Shown piece by piece: positions 58,550 through 64,000 of a stretch of DNA of 64,000 nucleotides. Numbering within the stretch: position 1 is the stretch's first letter; each line of letters starts with the position of its first letter. Source of the stretch: Axinella damicornis (taxonomy: Eukaryota > Porifera > Demospongiae > Axinellida > Axinellidae); the NCBI GenBank assembly GCA_963931865.1, contig OZ007508.1:11716781-11780780 (forward strand), in the 5' to 3' direction. Both the position numbers and the translations under genes were made by a program. The notes under the pieces are model-generated. The model saw nothing but the letters and a program-made list of their open reading frames with translations. It made no database searches and was not told the origin of the DNA.

Positions 58550-60681
58550 CTCACTCCTTCTACAACCAGTATACACCTTCCAGCATACAGGTACTTTCCC
58601 TTTAACCTCCCTCTCTTCCACTGCACTTGGTCCCCCTCTCTGATCACCTTACTCCCTCACATTCCCTCCCACCCTCCCTCACCTCACTCTGTCCAACCTC
58701 TCTCACCTCACTCCCTCTCTCACCCACTCCCACCTCTCACTTACTCCCTCTGAACGCCCACCCACCACCTAATGCACTCCTCACACATCTCCTGACCTCC
58801 CACCTCACCTGCAAGTGTGGCTGTATCTGCTCCTGCCTGGCTCCCCTCACGAGTGCGGCCAACACGGTGAGACAGCTGGTGCACTGGACCGGGCCCACGG
58901 CCACCGTGCTCGCCATGTTTGTCCCACCCACTCTGCAGCCGGCGCTTGTCCTCACTGCCGGCAGCACCAGGCTACACCACACCTCCGGGGACACATAGAA
59001 GCCAACCAGCTCACTGCACTTCACAGCCTGCGTGTTAGAACATGAAGGATTTGGGTATATGACTTCTCTGCACTAGTACAGACATGATTCCTTTATCAAG
59101 TAATGCTGTTTTCTGGACTTCTGCACTCACTATACAAGCCTACACATTTGCATAAGTCTAAATAGAGTCCACCAAAACATTTCTGCATGAGGGGGCTGGC
59201 AATCAGATTTTTTGGTGGGCTCTATTTAGACTTATGCACATGTGCATGTACATGTACTACTGCCACAATGGAAAGATGCCATTCTGATATCGAAAAGGAG
59301 TGTGAATTAGATTTATTGTTACAGTATAGTTCTGCACTTAGGAGTCAGGCCGTAATTAACTTTCAAACCTCGATCATAATTGAATCTTGTAGCCTCGTTC
59401 CCAGGCCCCCCGCACAAGAGCCTGGGAACAAGGCTATGCATCATGCAACTGTGAATATTGTGTGAAAGCCTACACTGTTACCTGTTCCACTACAATGGCC
59501 TCGTCATCCTGGCAGGCTCTGTAGAGTCCCCCCATGATGGACTGGATATTGTGTGTGGCGTGTTCCTCCATGTGGTAGAGCAGCGTGTGTAGCAGTTGGG
59601 AGGACTGCAGAGGGAGAAGAAGGGGAGAAGGAGGGGAGGGGGAGGGAGGATGGGAGGGAGAGGGACAAGAGAGAGGAGGTGGATGAGAACAGCAGGAGAA
59701 GGGAAGAGGAAGGGAAGGGAGGGGAAGGTGAAGGAGGAGAAGGATGGAGGGAAGGACGGGAAGGATGGGAGGAGGGAGGGGAGGAGACGGGGGGAGAGGA
59801 AGGAGGGAGAGAAGGAGGGAAGCGATGGGAGAAGGAGGGAGGGACGCATAGGAGGAGAATGAATCAGAGAGGTAGAGGTATAGTTGTGGATTCCTGATTC
59901 AAATGCTGTTTAGTTACTGTAACAGATGAGCTAAAACACTCATCAGTGTAGCCTTGCTGCCACCACCCAACATTTCAGATGACAGGCTGCAAACATGCAC
60001 AACCAGAACAGGGCATCTTCACTGTACCTTAATCCTGCTGTTGACTGTCCAGTCCACAATGTCTCTCAGAATTGCAGGGAGGACTTTAGAGAAGTTTCTG
60101 CGCACAAGCACCCTGCACCCCAGCCTCGGACGAGGAAATTCTGCCGAGGAAGGTGCAACAGAATGTAACACACCTGAAATACATGATTGTACATGCATGA
60201 GCTTAGGAGGCCTGAACGGACAGTGATTGGCATGTGTCAGTGTCTTGTCGGTGTGAATTTCGAAGCCTGTCTACGCAGTACTGGCTCACCTAGGTGGGCT
60301 GCCACTGCACTGGCTCACCTATATGCGCTGCCACCTGCACTGCCTGGGTAAAGTCCATCTGGTCTTTCAGTTCCTCTTCGTTCTCAACCTCATACTTAGC
60401 ACCTACCTATAATCCAAACATACATATGAGCAAATAACATGGCACCACATGATGCATTTCCATACATGTATACCCATAGATGTGTCCAATCTTTGCGGAC
60501 CATGCTTATGCAGCCACAGCCACAATGAGACTGATTTTACTATCCCCTCTTTGTGGACCATGCCTACAGTGTATGCAGACACAGCCACGATGACAATGGC
60601 AAGACTGATAATACAGTCATAGTGTGTTTTACCACGATGACAATGACAAGACTGATAATACAGTCATAGTGTGTTTTACTA

Positions 60682-60714
<33 letters not shown>

Positions 60715-63700
60715 CTGGCCTTCTCACCCCAGCATTTGTCGCTTGCAGTACTGCATAGACACAGCCACAATGACAATGACAAGCCACAAGCGACAAACGC
60801 TGGGGTGAGAAGGCCTGGGTACAAATCTGAGAAGTACTCACCTTCTCCCACAGGTCATGACTCTTCTGTTTTATCTCCGGCACCTCGTCTGTCACACACG
60901 TCAGAAGCAGTGGGATCAGCTTGTGGTGGTAGGAGTACCTGGGGGAATTACACACAATTTCTCTGAGTGAACATCACAATAGAGAGGGAGTGAACTATGA
61001 CACTGGGGCTGTGGTATGGTCCTTCACTGCTCACACAATACTCCTGCATATCCGTTCTAGGCTATATGCAAGAATTACTACCCAGAGCATTGAAGTGTGA
61101 ATTACCTCGACACATACGTAAGTAAGTACATGTACTTACGTATGGTACAGCTGTAGCTTCTAAAGCCTAGTTCCCAGGCACCGTACATCCGGGAATGGGG
61201 CTACATGCAGCTACTGTGTAACAGTTGTGGCAGACACCAGGTTGAATAGTGTATGCGTCAGAGCATAATCTCTGAATGATTGTCTGGAAATCTGACTCTA
61301 ACCTGTCAGGAAGGTCCAGTAGCCAACTTCCCACCACATCAGCAAGGCAGGAGCGCACAGAAGGGGTGGAGTCACAGGCCCTCTGTGCTAGCGCAGGTAA
61401 GGCGTCGTTGATGGGGTTAGGAGAGCCATATCGAACTGTAGTACCCAGAGCCTGGCAGACCGGAGGGAAAATGAGATTGTGTACAAACAAGAGTTTACTG
61501 TTTGCTCCACACGAACAGACACAGACCTAGCAAGTATGCAGGTAATTAAAAGCGGGAGGACACGTGTATGTAGAAACAGGAACGTAACGAGCTGGTAGAA
61601 AGACGTTTCCCATCAAGGAAAGCGTGTTTTGTAGTCCACAATAGCCCCCGACAACTACCAGTGTAGCTACATGTATGTGCATGGGGTGGGGTGGAAATTT
61701 TGTGATGCACTCCTGTTTGTTGGTGCTGAGTACTTGTAAGAGACTATGATCATGTGGAAACCACTAAACAGTCCCTTGGCCTGCTGACTGCATGAGTTCA
61801 TGTACATGTACGTGTACAAACTCTCTAGAAGGTTGTCCCAATGCTGAGATGAAAGCCTAGTTGCTATAGTAACAGGCTACATGTACATGAGCGTGAGAGA
61901 CTGATCCTGAAACATCTATCACAGCTTCAGGTGTTGGGGTACAAGGGATGGACTGCTCCTAGGATCTTAGTCTGATACCACAGCTGCAAGTGGGGGTACA
62001 AGGGATGGACTGCTCCTAGGATCTTAGTCTGATGCGTATCACAGCGGGTACAAGGGATGGACTGCTCCTAGGATCTTAGTCTGATACCACAGCTGCAAGT
62101 GGGGGTACAAGGGATGGACTGAAACATCTATCGCAGCTGCAAGTGGGGGTACAAGGGATGGACTGCTCGGACCTTAGTCTGATACCACAGCTGCAAGTGG
62201 GGGTACAAGGGATGGACTGAAACATCTACGTATCGCAGCTGCAAGTGGGGGTACAAGGGATGGACTGCTCCTAGGATCTTAGTCTGATGCGTACCACAGC
62301 GGGTACAAGGGATGGACTGCTCCTAGGATCTTAGTCTGATACCACAGCTGCAAGTGGGGGTACAAGGGATGGACTGAAACATCTATCGCAGCTGCAAGTG
62401 GGGGTACAAGGGATGGACTGCTCGGACCTTAGTCTGATACCACAGCTGCAAGTGGGGGTACAAGGGATGGACTGAAACATCTATCGCAGCTGCAAGTGGG
62501 GGTACAAGGGATGGACTGCTCGGACCTTAGTCTGATACCACAGCTGCAAGTGGGGGTACAAGGGATGGACTGAAACATCTACATATCGCAGCTGCAAGTG
62601 GGGGTACAAGGGATGGACTGCTCCTAGGATCTTAGTCTGATACCACAGCTGCAAGTGGGGGTACAAGGGATGGACTGCTCCTATAGGACCTTAGTCTGAT
62701 ACCACAGCTGCAAGTGGGGGTACAAGGGATGGACTGCTCCTAGAATCTTAGTCTGATACCACAGCTGCAAGTGGGGGTACAAGGGATGGACTGCGCCTAG
62801 GATCTTAGTCTGATACCACAGCTGCAAGTGGGGGTACAAGCTAAGGGAGGGACTGCTCCTAGGATCTTAGTCTGATACCACAGCTGCAAGTGGGGGTACA
62901 AGGGATGGACTGCTCCTAGGATCTTAGTCTGATACCACAGCTGCAAGTGGGGGTACAAGGGAGGGAGGGACTGCTCCTAACCTTGAGGCAAGCCACCCTC
63001 ACTCGGGAGTGCTGGTGGGTCATAGAGGTGAGCAAGGGCTTGGCCAGGGACTCTGACTGCTGGTGGAAGGTTGCAGGGATTGCTTCAGCCAACTTGATAC
63101 TGCAGCTGCAGCTCTCCTGGAGGCAGAATTAAGTTCATAGATAAATGCAGGAGGCATTGATTTAGTAAGACTGTACTCATTTTGATCGGCAAGAAGTCTG
63201 GTTGAAGCACGTTTGCTCAAATTGTGCAAAAAAAGTTCAACACCATGCATAGCTATATATTAGCAAGTAAATGCCACATTATGATCACATGACTCATCTA
63301 GATCATTCTTGGAGCAAAAACGTACGGCTCAAATTTTTACATCATCATAGGCCTGCCAGATTTGCACAAAGATTCTTCCATGGAAGGAAGTAAAAGCAGC
63401 TGGTCAATGGCACATTTGCATAAGTCTAAATAGAGCCCACCCCAAAATTTATGAGGGGGTTGGCAATCTGATTTTTTGGTTGCATGTAGGCCTTAGGGTA
63501 GTTAGTAAAGCCTCCAAGTTTGAAGCCTAAAGCATGTTTAGTTTGGCAGTTAGAGGTTAACCAGTTGAACATACATAACACGTGCTATGTAGGGTCACGG
63601 GGCTAGGTGGGCTCTATTTAGACTAATGCAAATGTACCCGGGGTATAACATATATACCACTCAGAGGATAAACGTGACATACATGTATCCTCCTTGTTGC

Positions 63701-64000
63701 ATATATAGACAACAAAATGTGGCTCTCTGTTTGGATTAGCTATACAGTGGTTTCCGTGCGTTCCTACCTTCTTGACTTCTGGGTAAGGGTCCAAGATGGT
63801 CCTCTGCAGGATGGAGACTGTGTCACTGAGGTATGGGGCTATGTTGCCAGAGCAGAGGTCCACAAAGGAGGAGAGGAGAGAGACGAGGGAGAGCCTCAGT
63901 TCTTCTGAGGGCTCGGTCACCTCCTGTGTTCCAAGACGAGCTACGAGCACGGGCATTATGAAGGGGAGGAATACCACAATGTCCTGCACTACAGGAGCAA
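46562..64000 (-). CDS. DNAAF5: Dynein axonemal assembly factor 5 (HEATR2), partial at 5' end
   Basis: DNAAF5 is a cytoplasmic HEAT-repeat scaffold needed to pre-assemble axonemal dynein arms for motile cilia. Seventeen exons totalling about 2314 coding bases (771 residues) run from 64000 down to the TAG at 46562-46564. Vertebrate DNAAF5 is about 855 residues, so only the amino end is missing. Diagnostic blocks: VEPSEELRL-like TEPSEELRLSLVSLLSS, TILDPYPEVKK, HQHSRVRVACLK, GSWLLDLPDRYSYHHKLIPL, RTAAAIRTAAMTCLQALL, CDLLKRLDDSSDEVRIAL, AVYKGLLIHLDD and VKHKHRTSRYR near the end. All junction phases agree except one (58220 to 56399), where a small exon may be missing. Introns carry arrays, MITEs and a CXC-type element. 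The last three exons are duplicated and broken at 24-25.6 kb. Confidence 0.93.
47557..47659 (-). CDS. DNAAF5: DNAAF5 exon
   Basis: After TTTCACAG; AFPDNYDRGLYRAHIEAVYK then GLLIHLDDPSVEIQ, donor CAG|GTGGGG, phase 0. Confidence 0.92.
47957..48059 (-). CDS. DNAAF5: DNAAF5 exon
   Basis: After TATACAG; DKLHSMYCDLLKRLDDSSDE then VRIALTRTLEAYT, donor GA|GTGAGT, phase 2. Confidence 0.92.
48536..48632 (-). CDS. DNAAF5: DNAAF5 exon
   Basis: After CACCACCAG; VISCLDDDNQSTRLVSCKVL then RLILLERPATLD, donor G|GTAAGA, phase 1. Confidence 0.92.
48696..48756. mobile_element. 61-bp TIR element, TAACCTCG variant
   Basis: taacctcgttcccaggtcgc and the inverse of its right end gacctgggaacggggcta. No clear flanking duplication. 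It lies just upstream of a DNAAF5 exon acceptor. Confidence 0.65.
49491..49597 (+). CDS. Possible first coding exon, unrecognised
   Basis: ATGGCGGAATGC opens MAECTWRHHPQFEVVRAACR then ADIEALPELMGLLMD, ending at donor-like GATAA|GTAAAG in phase 2. It lies antisense inside DNAAF5 intron DNA, so it may be the start of an inserted element gene. No continuation was found. Confidence 0.3.
50412..52474 (-). pseudogene. Element-type gene with N-terminal Cys/His domain and C-terminal CXC domain, broken
   Basis: On the minus strand: 52474-51962 is an open frame rich in Cys/His (SIHKCTRIATAAEIEQVVGK, ACESCGGKLRKGERCNRHC, CTACYKHFKVIL). Pieces follow at 51945-51712 and 51527-51333, then YAAFIAGSNNPQPGSIGEIG, TYFRAHVSGFELTSPVALYH and MPSTEALKLHWSRCLWVMGM at 51280-50907. 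Last comes a CXC-like end, NGCKCKTGSARG frameshifted to GCGPGCHCLNCQN, with an acidic tail to 50412. I associate this with an uncharacterised sponge/cnidarian family ending in a tesmin-like CXC motif. Frameshifts, stops and an inverted duplication break it. It sits in a DNAAF5 intron on the same strand. Confidence 0.6.
51524..51816. repeat. 118-bp inverted duplication of a coding segment
   Basis: Left arm 51524-51641 and right arm 51699-51816 are almost perfect complements, with a 57-bp spacer. The right arm is coding sequence of the CXC-type gene (frame KYTRLPVQQVKTREKQFPFV). The left arm is thus an inverted copy, and transcripts would fold into a long hairpin. Confidence 0.88.
53348..53459 (-). 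CDS. DNAAF5: DNAAF5 exon
   Basis: After TCTGTAG; TAAAIRTAAMTCLQALLRGR then LLTVEQLNQLLADLLPK, donor AAG|GTGAGC, phase 0. Confidence 0.94.
53868..53931. mobile_element. 64-bp TIR element, TAGCCTCG family
   Basis: Ends tagcctcgttccaaggcccc and its inverse. Exact 9-bp flanks cactggttg. It is among the shortest complete copies, essentially two TIRs and a 25-bp centre. Confidence 0.93.
54160..54291 (-). CDS. DNAAF5: DNAAF5 exon
   Basis: After CACTGTAG; FITLLIRLLLDAPSTVDSQQ then FSPFAGRVVSDIILPNSVW, donor AAG|GTAAAG, phase 2. Confidence 0.92.
54320..55140. repeat. Minisatellite of alternating 16-bp and 26-bp units in a DNAAF5 intron
   Basis: About 35 units. The 26-bp form is atgctagtaatttacagccccc-aaac and the 16-bp form lacks taatttacag. 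Both share ctag and cccccaaa. Variation decays toward the 55.1-kb end, where C runs lengthen. Confidence 0.95.
55260..55417 (-). CDS. DNAAF5: DNAAF5 exon
   Basis: After CTACCCAG; DGYKSWSVRSPDCALFSSLL and VIPILTSCLSPDNDPEMRL, donor CA|GTATGT, phase 2. Confidence 0.92.
55549..55578 (+). repeat. Pure poly-C run, 30 bp
   Basis: Uninterrupted C tract next to a degenerate TIR element, in a DNAAF5 intron. Confidence 0.95.
55660..55998. mobile_element. Degenerate copy of the 390-bp TAGCCTCG element
   Basis: It shares ggaaaagtggggagggcctggtaagtttcc, catgtgagcatgacgtact and ctagatacacatggtatgtt with the intact copies. Its extreme ends are lost. Confidence 0.75.
56300..56399 (-). CDS. DNAAF5: DNAAF5 exon
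   Basis: After CCCACCAG; LKGGFELLAHTQGMETTQGL then YQAHARDILHGMK, donor AAG|GTGGGT. It needs a preceding exon ending in phase 2, while the visible one ends in phase 1. Confidence 0.85.
57026..57064 (+). repeat. Poly-G run of about 39 bp with one T
   Basis: G tract broken once (ggggtggggg). It is in a DNAAF5 intron, on the strand opposite the transcript. Confidence 0.9.
58060..58239 (-). repeat. 39-bp tandem array duplicating a splice donor
   Basis: Four and a half units of 39 bp. On the minus strand each reads tgacagagctcacactccag|gtacgtgtgcagtattgca with small changes. Each unit contains the last bases of the DNAAF5 exon and its donor: GTATGT, GTTCGT, GTACGT, GTACGT and GTACAT. Confidence 0.92.
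58220..58412 (-). CDS. DNAAF5: DNAAF5 exon with repeated donor sites
   Basis: After CCCTAAG; AIIGCLAEPEVSQSEHLPLL to LLRVAASKHNGRAHAS, phase 1. The donor CAG|GTATGT is the first of five equivalent donors spaced 39 bp apart, so in-frame extensions of 13, 26, 39 or 52 residues are possible. Confidence 0.88.
58510..58547 (+). repeat. Pure poly-C run, about 38 bp
   Basis: The C tract is followed by a 200-bp C/T-rich stretch in a DNAAF5 intron. Confidence 0.95.
58809..59027 (-). CDS. DNAAF5: DNAAF5 exon
   Basis: After ACACGCAG; AVKCSELVGFYVSPEVWCSL to GARQEQIQPHLQ, donor CAG|GTGAGG, phase 0. Confidence 0.92.
59143..59244. mobile_element. MITE with CACATTTGCATAAGTCTAAA ends
   Basis: cacatttgcataagtctaaa and its near inverse enclose a short centre (gggggctggcaatcagattt). 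The same family is at 63411-63635. Confidence 0.8.
59390..59435. mobile_element. 46-bp TIR element, TAGCCTCG family
   Basis: tagcctcgttcccaggcccc, seven bases, then agcctgggaacaaggcta. Flanks tgaatcttg and tgcatcatg match at 7 of 9. It is little more than two abutted termini. Confidence 0.8.
59482..59604 (-). CDS. DNAAF5: DNAAF5 exon
   Basis: After a 250-bp pyrimidine tract ending CTGCAG; SSQLLHTLLYHMEEHATHNI to DDEAIVVEQ, donor CAG|GTAACA, phase 0. Confidence 0.92.
59606..59860 (-). repeat. 250-bp polypyrimidine tract (sense strand) at a DNAAF5 acceptor
   Basis: The plus strand is almost pure G/A (ggagaagg, gggagggagg units). On the DNAAF5 strand it is CT-only for long runs and ends at CTGCAG, the acceptor of exon 59482-59604. 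Confidence 0.9.
60028..60140 (-). CDS. DNAAF5: DNAAF5 exon
   Basis: After CTCGGCAG; FPRPRLGCRVLVRRNFSKVL then PAILRDIVDWTVNSRIK, donor AAG|GTACAG, phase 0. Confidence 0.92.
60319..60406 (-). CDS. DNAAF5: DNAAF5 exon
   Basis: After GGATTATAG; VGAKYEVENEEELKDQMDFT then QAVQVAAHI, donor ATAG|GTGAGC, phase 1. Confidence 0.9.
60683..60826. mobile_element. TIR-family hairpin fragment next to a 31-bp poly-C run
   Basis: The C tract 60683-60713 is followed by ggccttctcaccccagcatt and, at the right, its inverse ending aaggcctgggtac. The interior matches the 21916 and 27580 hairpins. The left terminus seems replaced by the poly-C run. Two 41-bp direct repeats (acaatgacaagactgataat...) precede it. Confidence 0.7.
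60842..60938 (-). CDS. DNAAF5: DNAAF5 exon
   Basis: After TTCCCCCAG; YSYHHKLIPLLLTCVTDEVP then EIKQKSHDLWEK, donor AAG|GTGAGT, phase 0. Confidence 0.93.
61303..61451 (-). CDS. DNAAF5: DNAAF5 exon
   Basis: After GTCTGCCAG; ALGTTVRYGSPNPINDALPA to SWLLDLPD, donor ACAG|GTTAGA, phase 2. Confidence 0.93.
61930..62970 (-). repeat. Minisatellite of about 57-bp units with acceptor-like motif, DNAAF5 intron
   Basis: About 17 copies of the core ctgcaagtgggggtacaagg plus gatggactgctcctaggatc and ttagtctgataccacag, with length variants (some units replace the middle by gaaacatctatcg). On the DNAAF5 strand each core reads CCTTGTACCCCCACTTGCAG, a passable 3' splice site. Confidence 0.93.
62982..63116 (-). 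CDS. DNAAF5: DNAAF5 exon
   Basis: After TGCCTCCAG; ESCSCSIKLAEAIPATFHQQ to HQHSRVRVACLK, donor AAG|GTTAGG, phase 0. The roughly 1-kb repeat array begins right after the donor. Confidence 0.93.
63411..63635. mobile_element. MITE with CACATTTGCATAAGTCTAAA ends, 225 bp
   Basis: Same termini and inner ctaaatagagcccacc arms as 59143-59244, with a longer unrelated centre. Confidence 0.8.
63768..64000 (-). CDS. DNAAF5: DNAAF5 exon, runs off the window
   Basis: VVQDIVVFLPFIMPVLVARL to LDPYPEVKK, donor AAG|GTAGGA, phase 0. No acceptor is certain before the window edge. Confidence 0.9.

Noticed and set aside
59490..59897. Glu/Arg/Gly-rich and Ser/Leu/Pro-rich frames near 59.5-59.9 kb
   Set aside because: They arise from the GA-rich tract; only 59482-59604 is a real exon.
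62481..62666. Open frame across the 57-bp array (LYPHLQLW repeats)
   Set aside because: It follows from array periodicity and lies in an intron; no start context or flanking exon supports a protein.
1..64000. tRNA, rRNA or other structured RNA genes
   Set aside because: Scanned by eye for tRNA-type A/B boxes and rRNA-like conserved blocks; none seen.

Overview
The window looks like nuclear DNA from an intron-rich, ciliated invertebrate. A sponge is my best guess, at moderate to low confidence. Reasons: small phase-matched exons with GT..AG introns, a mitochondrial GrpE gene, a dynein-arm assembly gene (DNAAF5), and many decayed elements carrying families (DUF6589-like, RecQ-like, Ulp1-like, CXC-type) that I associate with sponge and cnidarian genomes. 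I see no tRNA, rRNA, operon or CRISPR array.

Three host genes carry the framework. (1) 2607-10654, minus: GrpE/GRPEL1, three exons, all phase 0, 243 residues. (2) 10810-21711, plus: a four-exon gene for a 128-residue predicted single-pass membrane protein that I do not recognise. It starts only 155 bp from the GrpE start codon, so the two share a head-to-head promoter with a TGACGTCA site. (3) 46562 to beyond 64000, minus: DNAAF5, 17 visible exons and about 771 residues, with the amino end outside the window.

Between genes 2 and 3 lies an old segmental duplication. Copy A (about 13.16-25.7 kb) has the intact 3' half of the membrane-protein gene and a broken copy of the DNAAF5 tail. Copy B (about 40.56-48.3 kb) has the intact DNAAF5 tail and a broken copy of the membrane-protein exons. 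A Ty3-type retroelement sits in copy B at a site that is empty in copy A.

The rest is dense mobile DNA. The commonest family has termini TAGCCTCGTTCCCAGGC or TAGTCTCGTTCCCAGACC and 9-bp target-site duplications. Most copies are short, but one is 5.6 kb (28564-34156) with an exact 9-bp duplication. It carries a Cys-rich ORF, a DUF6589-like ORF and a RecQ-like helicase, all decayed. It is the best candidate for an undescribed system: a relic of the autonomous parent of the family. Other elements include TA-flanked MITEs with CCGTATAGCG ends, MITEs with TGGGCTATTCCA ends, a tandem repeat family that looks like duplicated first exons, a Crypton-like recombinase relic, and two chimeric Ty3-type relics at 16-19 kb.

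The DNAAF5 introns are notable. One holds a 39-bp array in which every unit ends in a 5' splice site in the same phase. Another holds about 17 copies of a roughly 57-bp unit, each with a 3' splice-site-like motif. A third has an 0.8-kb two-length minisatellite, and a fourth has a 250-bp polypyrimidine tract. Long pure poly-C or poly-G runs recur throughout. Stretches not listed below are intron or intergenic DNA in which I see no gene.
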